Shown: positions 10,901-24,900 of the stretch, piece by piece
How positions within the stretch are numbered: the first letter of the stretch is position 1
Layout of the letters: the number at the start of each line of letters is the position of its first letter
NCBI RefSeq assembly: GCF_042767895.1
Contig: NC_091571.1
Span: 18,930,314-18,994,313 of the forward strand
Length of the DNA: 64,000 nt
Direction of reading: 5' to 3'
Source of the DNA: Penaeus vannamei
Taxonomy: Eukaryota > Arthropoda > Malacostraca > Decapoda > Penaeidae
Program-made: the position numbers and the translations under genes
Notes under the pieces: model-generated
What the model saw: the letters and a program-made list of their open reading frames with translations, nothing else
What the model was told of the DNA's origin: nothing
Databases searched by the model: none

Positions 10901-13900
10901 TTGATGATAACCCCATCAATAATGACAATAATGACGATAATAATGATAATCATGAGAGCAATTAGGACAATAATTATGATAATAATTATACAATAATAAT
11001 TATAATGATTTGCCTAATAATTGCAATAATAGCAATAATCAACACTATTCTAATAATTTTCCTAATAATAATAATGACAATGATAACAGAAATAGTAATA
11101 GAAGTAATTATAACACGGCTAATATTGTTATTATAATCTTTATTATTGTTGTTATTATTTCAAGAATTATCATTATTGTCATTATCATTATCAAAATAAT
11201 TATAATGATGAAAATGACATTAATAATTAAGATACTGATTATTATAATGACTACATCAAGGGTGATTAGGGCGATAATGACAGTAATGATAATAATGATG
11301 ATGATAATGACAATAATGATGATAATTATCATTATAAAGCCCATCTATAATGAGAAAAAGGCTAAAAGTAGAAAAATCTTAAAAGTCGAAAAACTGGCAA
11401 AATCTAGCGAAATACAGCCTTTGCAGAGATGAGTCGAAAAACCTTTTTTTCTAGTTTAAAGGATGATTATGATGATCTTTGCAGTAATTCTGCTAATTAT
11501 GAGTATTTTGATGATAACCCCATCAGTAATAACAATAATGACGATAATAATGATAATTATGAGAGTAAGTATTGCAATAATTATGATAATAATTATACAA
11601 TGATAATTATGATGATTTGCCTAATAATTGCAATAATAGCAATAATCGACACTATTCTAAGGATTTTCCTAATAATAATAATGAAAATGATAACAGAAAT
11701 AATAATAGAAGTAATTATAACACGGCTATTATTGTTATTATAATAATTATTATTGTTATTATTTCCAGAATTATCATTATTGTCATTATCATTATTAAAT
11801 TAATTATAATGATGAAAATGACATTAATAATTAAGATGATGATTATTATAATGACTATATTAAGGGTGATTAGGGTGATAATGACAGTAATGATAATAAG
11901 GATGATGATAATGGCAATAATGATGATAATTATCATTATAAAGCCCATCTATGATGAGAAAAAGGCTAAATGTAGAAAAATCTCAAAAGTCGAAAAACCG
12001 GCGAAATCTAGCGTAAATCTAGCCTTTGGAGAGATGAGTCGATAACCCCCTATTTTCGAGTTTAAAGGATGATTATGATGATCTTTGCAATAATTCTGCT
12101 AATTATGATGATTTTGATGATAACCGAATCAATAATGACGATAATAATGATAATTATGATAGCAATTAGGACAATAATAATGACAATAATTATACAATAA
12201 TTATATAATGATGATTTGCCTAATAATTGATATAATAGCAATAATCGACACTATTCTAATGATTTTCCTAATAATAATAACGACAATTGTAACAGAAATA
12301 ATAATAGAAGTAATTATAACACGGCAATTATTGTTATTATAATCCTGATTATTGTTGTTATTATTTCCAGAATAATCATTATTGTCATTATCATTATTAA
12401 AATAATTATAATGATGAAAATGACATTAATAATTAAGATGATGATTATTATAATGACTATTAAGGGTGATTAGGGCGATAATGGCAGTAATGATAATAAT
12501 GATGATGATAATGACAATATTGATGATAATTATCATTAGAAAGCCCATCTATAATGAGAAATAGGCTAAAAGTAGAAAAATCTTAAAAGTCGAAAAACTG
12601 GCAAAACCTAGCGAAATACAGCCTTTGCAGAGATGAGTCGAAAACCCCTTTTTTCTAGTTTAAAGGATGATTATGATGATCTTAGCAATAATTCTGCTAA
12701 TTATGATGATTTTGATGATAACCCCATCAGTAATGACAATAATGATAATAATAATAATTATGAGAGTAAGTAGGGCAATAATTATGATAATAATTATACA
12801 ATGATAATTATAATGATGATTTGCCTAATAATTGCAATAATAGCAATAATCGACACTATTCTAATGATTTTCCTAATAATAATAACGACAATGATAACAG
12901 AAATCATAATAAAAGTAATTTTAATGCGGCTATTGTTGTTATTATAATCCTTATTATTGTTGTTATTATTTCCAGAATTATCATTATTGTCATTATAATT
13001 TTTAAAATAATTATAATGATGAAAATGACATTAATAATTAAGATGATGATTATTATAATGAATAAATTAAGGATGATTAGGGCGATAATGACAGTAATGA
13101 TAATAATGATGATGATAATGACAATAATGATAATAATGATGATGATAATGACAATAATGATGATAATTATCATTATAAAGCCCATCTATAATGAGAAAAA
13201 GGCTAAAAGTAGAAAAATCTCAAAAGTCGAACAAGCAGCGAAATCTAGTGAAATACAGCCTTTGCAGAAATCAGTCGAAAAACTCTCTTTTTCGTGTTTA
13301 AAGGATGATTATGATGATCTTAGCAATAATTCTGCTAATTATGACGATTTTGATGATAACCCCATCAATAATGAGAATAATGACGATAATAATGATAATT
13401 ATGAGAGTAATTAGGACAATAATTATGATAATAATTATACAATGATAATTATAATGATGATTTGCCTAATAATTGCAATAATAGCAATAATCGACACTAT
13501 TCTAATGATTTTCCTAATAATAATAACCACAATGATAAAAGAAATAATAATAGAAGTAATTTTAATACGGCTATTATTGTTATTTTAATCCTTATTATTG
13601 TTGTTATTATTTCTAGAATTATCATTATTGTCATTATCATAATTAGAATAATTAGAATGATGAAAATGACATTAATAATTAAGATGATGATTATTATAAT
13701 GACTACATCAAGGGTGATTAGGGCGATAATGACAGTAATGATAATAATGATGGTGATAATGACAATAATGATGATAATTATCATTATAAAGCCTATCTAT
13801 AATAAGAAAAAGGCTAAAAGTAGAAAAATCTCAAAAGTCGAAAAACCGGCGAAATCTAGCGAAATATAGCCTTTGGAGAGATGAGTCGAAAACCCCCTTT

Positions 13901-15000
13901 TTCGAATATAAAGGATGATTATGATGATCTTAGCAATAATTCTGCTAATTATCATAATTTTGATGATAACCGAATCAATGATGACAATAATGACGATAAT
14001 AATGATAATTATGAGAGCAATTAGGACAATAATTATGATAATGATTATACAATGATAATTATAATGATGATTATCCTAATAATTGAAATAATAGCAATAA
14101 TCGACACTATTCTAATGATTTTCTTATAATAATAACGACAATTGTAACAGAAATAATAATAGAAGTAATTATGACACGGCAATTATTGTTATTATAATCC
14201 TTATTATTGTTGTTATTATTTCCAGAATTATCATTATCATTATTAAAACAATTATAATGATGAAAATGACGTTAATAATTAAAATGATGATTATTATAAT
14301 GACTATTAAGGGTGATTAGGGCGATAATGACAGTAATGATAATAATGATGATAATGACAATAATGATGATAATTATCATTATAAAGCCCATCTATAATGA
14401 GAAAAAGGCTAAAAGTAGAAAAATCTTAAAAGTCGAAAAACCGGCGAAATCTAGCGAAATACAGCCTTTGGTGAGATGAGTCGAAAACCCCCTATTTTCG
14501 AGTTTAAAGAATGATTATGATGATCTTAGCAACAATTTTGCTAATTATGATGATTTTGATGATAACCCCATCAGTAATGACGATAATGACGATAATAATC
14601 ATAATTATGAGAGTAATTAGGACAACAATTATGATAGTATATATACAATGATACTTATAATGACGATTTCCCTAATAATTGCAATGATAGAAATAATCAA
14701 CACTATTCTGTTTTTCCTAATAATAATAACGACAATAATAATAGAAATAATAATAGAAATAATTTTAACAGGGCTATTATTGTTATAATAATCCTTATTA
14801 TTGTTGTTATTATTTCCAGAATTATCATTATTGTCATTATCATTATTAAAATAATTATAATGATGAAAATGACATTAATAGTTAAGATGATTATTATAAT
14901 GACTATATTAAAGGTGATTAGGGCGATAATGACAGTAATGATAGTAATGATGGTCATAATGACAATAATGATAATTATCATTATAAAGCCCATCTATAAT
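7941..15000 (+). repeat. Satellite family A array, + orientation
   Basis: About 11.5 monomers of family A with a period near 606-610 bp. Local rearrangements include a duplicated segment of roughly 100 bp at about 8170-8360, a 27-bp tandem duplication at about 13110-13165, and monomers differing by small indels. The last 940 bp (about 14060-15000) are nearly identical to 1-940. At about 14998-15005 the sequence passes directly into family B. No gene is seen. Confidence 0.92.
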
Positions 15001-17695
15001 ATCATAATTATCATCATTATTTCATATAATGAAGGAATTATCATGAAAAACATCAGAATTACCTGAATCAATGTTAAAATCCTCATAATTACCAATAAAA
15101 AGCGAAGAGGCGTTTTTTTCGACGTTTCTCTCATAAGGCTGTAATACGCTAGATTTTTCCCGTTTTTTTTCGAGTTTTGAGATTTTATTACTCCTGGCCT
15201 TAATTTCATTAAAAATGAGCTTGATAATAATTATTATCATCATTATTATCATTACTGTCATTATTCTGATGATGATTATTATTAAAGTTATTATCATCAT
15301 GATTATCATCATTATTATCATCATTATTGCAGTTATAATGATTATTATGCTAATTATTATAGCTATTTTCATCATCATAACTATTTTATAATGATAATAG
15401 CAATAATGATAATTTTAAAACTAATAATCACAATAGTATTAATTATAATGGCAATGATAATGATATTATTATTATTTCAATTGTCATTATTAGTTTGAAA
15501 AATATTGGAATAGAGTAGATTATTGCTATTATTACATTAATTATCAAAATTATCATTATAATTATGATTTTATCATCATCATTATTATTGTCATTATCAC
15601 CATAATTATTATCATAATGACCATCATTATTACATATAATGAGGGAATTATCATGAAAATCATCACTATTACCTGAATTTATGTTAAAATCCTCATGATT
15701 ACCTATAAAAAGTGAAAAGGGTTTTTTTTCGACGTTTCTCTGAATTTTGACGTTTTTTCGACTTTTAGGATTTTATTACTTTTGGCCTTTATTTCATTAT
15801 AGATGGACTGGATAATGATTATCATCATCATTATTATCATTACGGTCATTATTCTTGTGATTATCACGATAGTCATTATCATCATGATTATCATCATTAT
15901 TATTATTAATATTGCAGATATAATGACTATTATGCTAATTATTATAGCTATTTTCATCATCATAAGTATTTTTATAATGATAATAGCAATAATGATAATT
16001 TTAGAAATAATAATGACAATAGTAATAATTATAATGACAATGATAATGATATTATTATTTCTATTGTCATTATTAGCCTGAAAATTATTGGAATAGAGTT
16101 GATTATTGCTATTATTGCAGTAATTATCCAAATTATCATTATAATTATGATTTTATTATTATTATCATTATTATTTTCATTATCGTCATATTTATCATCA
16201 TAATTATCATCATTATTGCATATAATGAAGGAATTATTATGAAGAGTTTTTTTTCAACGTTTCTCTCAAAAGGCTGTGATACGCTAGATTTTGCCGTTTT
16301 TTCGAGTTTTGGGATTTTATTACCTTTGGCCTTTATTTCATTTAAATGGACTGGACAATAATTATGATCATTATTATCATCACTGTCATTATTCTTATGA
16401 TTATTATCATTATAGTCATTATCATCATGATTATCATCATTATTATCATCATTATTGCAGTTATAATGATTATTATGCTAAATATTATAACTATTTTCAT
16501 CATCATAACTATTTTTACTATGATAATAGATATAATGATAATTTTAGAAATAATAATGACAATAGTAATAATCATAATGACACTGATAATCATGTTTTTA
16601 TTTCTATAGTCATTATTAGTCTGAAAATTATTTGAATTGGGTTGATTATTGCTATTAGTGCAGTAATTATCAAAATTATCATTATAATTATGATTTTATA
16701 ATTATTATCATTATTATTGATGTTATAATGATTATTATGCTAATTATTATAGCTAATTTCATAATTCTAACTATTTTTATAATTATAATAGCAAAATTTA
16801 TAATGACAATAGTAATAATTATAATGACAATGATAATGAAGTTATTATTATTTATATTGTCAATATTAGTCTGAAAATTATTGGAATATTAGTCATTATT
16901 GCTATTATTGCAGTAATTATCAAAATTATCCTTATAATTATGATCTTATCATTATTATAATGATTATTGTCATTATCATTGTCATTATCATCATAATTAT
17001 CATCATTATTGCATATAATGAAGGAATTATCATGAAAACATCACAATTACTTGAATTAATGTTAAAATCCTTATAATTACAAATAAAAAACGAAAAGGGT
17101 TTTTCGACGTTTCTCTCAAAAGGCTGTAATACGCTAGATTTTGCTGTTTTTTTCGACTTTCGGGATTTTATTTTTTTTGGCCTTTATTTCATAATAAGTG
17201 GACTGGATAATAATTATCATTATTATCATTATTGTCATTATTATTATTATTATCATTATAGTCATTATCATCATGATTATCATTATGATCATCATTATTG
17301 CAGTTATAATGATTATTATGCTAATTATTATAGCTATTTTCATCATCATAACTATTTTTATAATGATAATGGCAATAATGATAATTTTAGAAATAATAAT
17401 GACAATAGTAATAATTATAATGACAATGATAATGATGTTATTTTTATTTCTATTGTCATTATTACTCAGAAAATTAATGGAATAGAGTTGATTATTGCTA
17501 TTATTGCAGTAATTATCAAAATTATCCTTATAATTATGATTTTATCATTATTATCATTATTATTGTCATTATCATTGTTATTATCATCATAATTATCATC
17601 ATTATTGCATATAATGAAGGAAATATCATGAAAATCAACACAATTACCTGAATTAATGTTAAAATTCTCATAATTACCAATAAAAAACGAAGAGG

Positions 17696-17785
17696 CCTAA
17701 CCTAACCTAACCTAACCTAACCTACCCAACCCATCCTTACCTAACCTAATCAAACCTAACCTAACCTAACCTAATCAAACCTAAT
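17696..17785 (-). repeat. Interstitial telomere-type (TTAGG)n tract 1
   Basis: CCTAA units (TTAGG on the minus strand) over about 90 bp, with variants such as CCTACCCAACCCATCCTTA. The left junction is ACGAAGAGG|CCTAA inside a family B monomer. On the right the tract returns to ATTACCAATAAAAAGCG and then jumps to another point of a B monomer. TTAGG is the usual arthropod telomere repeat; this copy is internal and degenerate, hence interstitial. Confidence 0.92.
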
Positions 17786-18869
17786 TACCAATAAAAAGCG
17801 TCATTATAGTCATTATCATCATGATTATCATCATTATTATCATCCTTATTGCAGTTATAATGATTATTATAGTAACTATTATAGCTATTTTCATCATAAC
17901 TATTTTTATAATGATACTAGCAATAATGATAAATTTAGAAATAATAATGACAATAGTAAAAATTATAATGACAATAGTAAAAAATATAATGACAATGATA
18001 ATGATATTATTTCTATTGTCATTATTAGTCTGAAAATTATTGGAATAGAGTTGATTATTGCTATTATTGAAGTAATTATTAAAATAAACATTATTATAAT
18101 TATGATTTTATCATTATTATCATTATTATTGTCATTATCATTGTCATTTTCATCATAATTATCTTCAATATTGCATATAATGAAGGAATTATCATGAAAA
18201 CCATCACAATTACCTGAATTAATGTTAAAATTCTATTAATTACCTATACAAAGCGAAATTTTTTTTTTCAACGTTTCTCTGAAAAGGCTGTAATACGCTA
18301 GATTTTGCCGTTTTTTCGACTTTTTCGATTTTATTACTTTTGGCCTTTATTTCATTATATATGGACTGGATGATAAATATAATCATCGTTATTATCATTA
18401 CTGTCATTATTCTTTTGATTATTTTCATTATAGTCATTATCATCATGATTATCATTATTATTATCATCATTATTGCAGCTTTAATGATTATTATACTAAT
18501 TATTATGGCTATTTTCATCATCCTAACTATTTTATAATGATAATAGCAATAATGATAATTTTAGATATAATTATGACAATAATAATAATCATAATGGCAA
18601 TGATAATGATGTTATTATTATTTCTATTGTCATTATTAGTCGGAAAATTATTGGAATATAGTTGATTATTGCTATTATTGCAATAATTATCAAAATTATC
18701 ATTATAATTATGATTTTATCATTATTATCATTATTATAGTCATTATCATTGTCATTATCATCATAATTATCATCATTATTGCATATAATGAAGGAATTAT
18801 CATGAAAATCATCACAATTACCTGAATTAATGTTAAAATTATCATAATTACCAATAAAAAACGAAGAGG

Positions 18870-19323
18870 CCTAACCTAACCTAACCTAACCTAACCTAAC
18901 CTAACCTAACCTAACCTAACCTAAACCTAACCTAACCCAACCCAACCCAACCTAACCTAACCTAACCTACCTAACCTAACCCTAACCTAACCTAACCTAA
19001 CCTAACGTAACCGAACCTAACCAAACCAAACGAAAGCAAACCAAACCTAACCTAACCTAATCTAATCTAACGTAACCTAACCTAACCTAACCCTACCCTA
19101 CCCTACCCTAACCTAACCTAACTTAACCTAACCTAACCTAACCTAACCTAACCTAACCAAACCTAACCTAACCAAACCTAACCTAACCTAACCTAACCTA
19201 ACCTAACCTAACCTAACCTAACCTAACCTAACCTAAACCTAAACCTAAACCTAAACCTAAAACTAAACCTAAACCTAACCTAACCTAATCTAAACTAACC
19301 TAACCTAACCTAACCTAATCTAA
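18870..19323 (-). repeat. Interstitial telomere-type (TTAGG)n tract 2
   Basis: About 454 bp of CCTAA units with interspersed variants (CCAAA, CGAAAGC, CCCTA). The stretch 19232-19278 is a hexamer run of CCTAAA (TTTAGG on the other strand). The left junction is identical to tract 1 (ACGAAGAGG|CCTAA). The right junction is CTAATCTAAT|ACGCTCGATTTTG, exactly where a B monomer would read GTAATACGCTAGATTTTG. About 30 bp of monomer, including half of the conserved hairpin, is replaced. Confidence 0.95.
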
Positions 19324-21551
19324 TACGCTCGATTTTGCCAATTTTTCGACTTGTGGAATTTTATTACTTTAGGCCTTTATTTCATTATAAATGGACTGAA
19401 TAATAATTATTATTATCATTATTATTATTACTGTCATCAATCTTATGATTATTATCATTATAGTCATTAACATCATGATTATCATCATTATTATCATCAT
19501 TATTGCAGTTATAATGATTATTATGCTAATTATTATAGCTATTTTCATCATCATAACTATTTTTATAATGAAAATAGCAATAATGATAATTTTAGAAATA
19601 ATGACAATAGTAATAATAAAATGACAATGATAATGATGTTATTATTATTTCTATTGTCAATATTAGTCTGAAAATTATTGGAATAGAGTTGATTATTGCT
19701 ATTGTTGCAGTAATTATCAAAATTATCATTATAATTATGATTGTATCATTATTATAATTATAATTATGATTTTATCATTATTATCATTATTATTGTCATT
19801 ATCATTGTCATTATCATCATAATTATCCTTTTTATTGGATATAATGAAGGAATTATCATGAAAATCATCACAATTACCTGAATTAATGTTAAAATCCACT
19901 TAATTACCAATAAAAAGCCAAGAAGTTTTTTATGCTTCTCTCATAAGGCTGTAATACGATATATTTTGCCGTTTTTTCGACATTGGGATTTTATTACTTT
20001 TGGCCTTTATTTCATTATAAATGGACTGGATAATTATTATTATCATCATTATTACCATTACTGTCATTATTCTTATGATTATTATCATTATAGTTATTAT
20101 CATCATGATTATCTTCATTAACATCATCATTATTGCAGTTATAATGATTATTATGCTAGTTAATATAGCTATTTTAATCATCAAAACTATTATTATAATG
20201 ATAATAGCAATAATGATAATTTTGGAAATAATAATGACAATAGTAATAATTATAATGACAATGATAATGTTCTTATTATTATTTATATTGTCATTATCTG
20301 TCTGAAAATTATGTTATTATTATTTCTATTGTCATTATTAGTCTGAAAATTATTGGAATAGAGTTGATTATTGCTATTATTGCAGTAATTATCAAAATTA
20401 TCCTTATAATTATGATTTTATCATTATCATCATTATTATTGTCATAATCATTGTCATTATCATCATAATTATCATCATTATTGCATATAATGAAGGAATT
20501 ATCATAAAAATCAACACAGTTACCCGAATTAATGTTAACATCCAAATAATTACCAATAAAAAGCGAAAAGGGTTTTTTCGACGTTTCTCTCAAAAGGCTA
20601 GATTTTCCTGATTTTTCGAATTTAGGGATTTTAATACTTTTGGCTTTTATTTCATTATAAATGGACTGGATAATAATTATTATCATCATTATTATCATTT
20701 CTGTCATTATTCTTATGATTATTATAATTTTAGTCATTATCGTCATGATTATCATCATTATTATCATCCTTATTGCAGTTATAATGATGATTATACTAAC
20801 TATTATAGCTATTTTCATCATCGTAACTATTTTTATAATGATAATAGCAATAATGATAATTTTAGAAATAATAATGACAATAGTAAAATTTATAATGACA
20901 ATGATAATGATGTTATTATTATTTCTATTGTCATTATTAGTCTGAAAATTATTGGAATAGAGTTGATTATTGCTATTATTGAAGAAATTATTAAAATGAT
21001 CATTATAATTATGATTTTATCATCATTATCATTATTATTGTCATTATCATTGTCATTTTCATCAAAATTATCTTCAATATTGCATATCATGAAGGAATTA
21101 TCATGAAAACCATCACAATTACCTGAATTAATGTTAGAATCCTCATAATTACCTATAAAAAGCGAAAAGTTTTTTTTAACGTTTCTCTGAAAAGGCTGTA
21201 ATACACTAGATTTTTATAATGATAATAGTAATAATGATAATTTTAGATATAATTATGACAATAGTAATAATTATAATGACAATGATAATGATGTTATTAT
21301 TATTTCTATTGTCATTATTAGTCTGAAAATTATTGGAATAGAGTTGATTATTGCTATTTTTGTAGTAATTATCAAAATTATCATTATAATTCTGATTTTA
21401 TCATTATTATCATTATTGTTGTCATTATCATTGTCATTATCATCATAATTATCATCAGTATTGCACATAATGAAGGAATTATCATGAAAATGATCACAAT
21501 TACCTGAATTAATGTTAAAATTCTCATAATTACCAATAAAAAACGAAGAGG

Positions 21552-21976
21552 CCTAACCTAACCTAACCTAACCTAACCTACCCAACCCATCCTTACCTAA
21601 CCTAATCAAACCTAACCTAACCTAACCTAACCAAACCTAACCTAACCTAACCTAAACCTAATCTAAACCAACCTAACCTAACCTAACCTAACCTACCTAA
21701 CCTAACCCTAACCTAAACTAACCTAAACTAACCTAACACAACCTAACCAAACCTAACCTAACCAACCTAACCTAACCTAACCTAACCTAACCTAACCTAA
21801 CCTAACCTACCCTACCCTACCCTAACCCTAACCCTAACCCTAACCCTAACCCTAACCTAACCTAACCTAACCTAACCTAACCTAACCTAACCTAACCTAA
21901 CCTAACCTAACCTAAACCTAACCTAACCTAACCTAACCTAATCTAAACTAACCTAACCTAACCTAACCTAATCTAA
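21552..21976 (-). repeat. Interstitial telomere-type (TTAGG)n tract 3
   Basis: About 425 bp of CCTAA units with both junctions the same as tract 2. Its first 70 or so bases carry the same variants as tract 1 (CCTACCCAACCCATCCTTA, then CTAATCAAACC). Positions 21820-21855 form a perfect run of six CCCTAA hexamers (TTAGGG on the minus strand), preceded by CCCTA pentamers. The shared variants and junctions show that the tracts spread by duplication with their satellite surroundings. Confidence 0.95.
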
Positions 21977-24900
21977 TACGCTCGATTTTGCCAATTTTTC
22001 GACTTGGCCTTTATTTCATTATAAATGGACTGAATAATAATTATTATTATCATTATTATTATTACTGTCATCAATCTTATTATTATTATCATTATAGTCA
22101 TTAACATCATGATTATCATCATTATTATCATCATTATTGCAGTTATAATGATTATTATGCTAATTATCATAGCTATTTTCATCATCATAACTATTTTTAT
22201 AATGAAAATAGCAATAATGATAATTTTAGAAATAATAATGATAATAGTAATAATAAAATGACAATGATAATGATGTTATTATTATTTCTATTGTCTATAT
22301 TAGTCTGAAAATTATTGGAATAGAGTTGATTATTGCTATTGTTGCAGTAATTATCAAAATTATCATTATAATTATGATTGTATCATTATTATAATTATAA
22401 TTATGATTTTATCATTATTATCATTATTATGGTCATTATCATTGTCATTATCATCATAATTATCCTCATTATTGGATATAATGAAGGAATTATCATGAAA
22501 ATCATCACAATTACCTGAATTAATGTTAAAATCCACTTAATTACCAATAAAAAGCCAAGAAGTTTTTTATGCTTCTCTCATAAGGCTGTAATACGATATA
22601 TTTTGCCGTTTTTTCGACATTGGGATTTTATTACTTTTGGCCTTTATTTCATTATAAATGGACTGGATAATAATTATTATCATCATTATTATCATTACTG
22701 TCATTATTCTTATGATTATTATAATTATAGTCATTATCATCATGATTATCATAATTATTATCAACCTTATTGCAGTTATAATGATTATTATACTAACTAT
22801 TATAGCTATTTTCATCATCATAACTATTTTTATAATGATAATAGCAATAATGATAATTTTAGAAATAATAATGACAATAGTAAAATTTATAATGACAATG
22901 ATAATGATGTTATTATTATTTCTATATTCATTATTAGTCTGAAAATTATTGGAATAGAGTTGATTATTGCTATTATTGAAGAAATTATTAAAATAATCAT
23001 TATAATTATGATTTTATCATTATTATCATTATTATTGTCATTATCATTGTCATTTTCATCAAAATTATCTTCAATATTGCATATAATGGAGGAATTATCA
23101 TGAAAACCATCACAATTACCTGAATTAATGTTAGAATCCTCATAATTACCTATAAAAAGCGAAAAGGTTTTTTTAACGTTTCTCTGAAAAGGCTGTAATA
23201 CGCTAGATTTTGCCGTTTTTTACGACTTTTTCGATTGTATTACTTTTGGCCTTTATTTCATTATATATTGACTGGATGATAAATATTATCATCGTTATTA
23301 TCATTACTGTCATTATTGTTATGATTATTATCATTATAGTCATTATCATCATGATTATCATAATTATTATCATCATTATTGCAGCTTTAATGATTATTAT
23401 GCTAATTATTATAGCTATTTTCATCATCCTAACTATTTTTATAATGATAATAGCAATAATGATAATTTTTGAAATAATAATGACAATAATAATAATTATA
23501 ATGACAATGATAATGATGTTATTATTATTTCTATTGTCATTATTAGTCGGAAAATTATGGGAATATAGATAATTATTGCTATTATTGCAGTAATTATCAA
23601 AATTATCATTACAATTATGATTTTATTATTATTATCATTATTATTGTCATTATCATTGTCATTATCATCATAATTATCATCATTATTGCATATAATGAAG
23701 GAATTATCATCACAATCATCACAATTACCCGAATTAATGTTAAAATCCTCATAATTACTAATAAAAAGCAATTTTTTTCGGTTTTCTCCAAAGGCTGTAA
23801 TACGCTAGATTTTTTTTTTTCGACTTTTTGGATGTTATTACTTTTGGCCTTTATTTCATTATGAATGCACTGCATAATAATTATTATCATTACTGCAGTT
23901 ATAATGATTATTATGCTAATTATTATAGCTATTTTCATGATCATAACTATTTTTATAATGATAATAGCAATGATGATAATTTTAGAAATAATAATGACAA
24001 TGGTAATAATTATAATGACAACGATAATGATGTCATTATTATTTCTATTGTCATTATTAGTCAGAAAATTATTGGAATAGAGTTGATTATTGCTATTATT
24101 GCAGTAATTATCAAAATCATCATTATAATTACGATTTTATCATTATTATTGTCATTAACATTGTCATTATCATCATAATTATCATTATTGCATATAAAGA
24201 AGGAATTATCATGAAAATCATCACAATTACCTGAATTAATGTTAGAATCCTCATAATTACCAATAAAAAGCGAAAAGGTTTTTTTTCGACGGCTGTGATA
24301 CGCTATATTTTGCCGTTTTTTCGACTTTTGGGATTTTATTACTTTTGTTCATGATTTCATTATAAATGGACTGGATAATAATCATTATCATCATTGTTAT
24401 CATTACTGTCATTATTCTTATGATTATTATCATTATAGTCATTATCATCATGATTATCATCATTATTATCATCATTATAGCAGTTATAATGATTATCATG
24501 CTAATTATTATAGCTATTTTCATCACCATAACTATTTTTATAATGATAATAGCAATAATGATAATTTTAGAAATGATATTGACAATAGTAATAATCATAA
24601 TGACAATGATAATGATGTTATTATTATTTATATTGTCATTATTAGTCTGAAAATTATCGGAATGGAGTTGATTTTTTCTTTTATTGCAGTAATTATCAAA
24701 ATTATCCTTATAATTATGATTTTTTCATTATTATCATTATTATTGTCATTATCATTGTCATTATTATCATAATTATCATCATTATTGCATATAATGAAGG
24801 AATTATCATGAAAATCATCACAATTATCTGAATTAATGTTAAAATCCTTATAATTAGCAATAAAAAACGAAAAGGATTTTTTTCGACGTTTCTCTCAGAA

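Larger units (their letters stand above)
18150..23170 (-). repeat. Higher-order duplication of satellite B plus TTAGG tract
   Basis: Segments about 18150-20290 and 21060-22900 correspond at an offset of roughly 2.64-2.68 kb. They share unusual variants: CTTCAATATTGCATAT, GAAAACCATCACAATTACC, the TTAGG tract, GACTGAATAATAATTATTA after it, and AAGAAGTTTTTTATGCTTC (19920 and 22557). The second copy lacks about 230 bp near 21210 and about one monomer after 22640. A third, partial copy of the leading monomer lies at 23170-23580. The unit of amplification is therefore several monomers plus the telomere-type tract. Confidence 0.8.

Noticed and set aside
18870..19323. True chromosome end (telomere)
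   Set aside because: The TTAGG tracts are short, degenerate and flanked on both sides by the same satellite, so they are interstitial.
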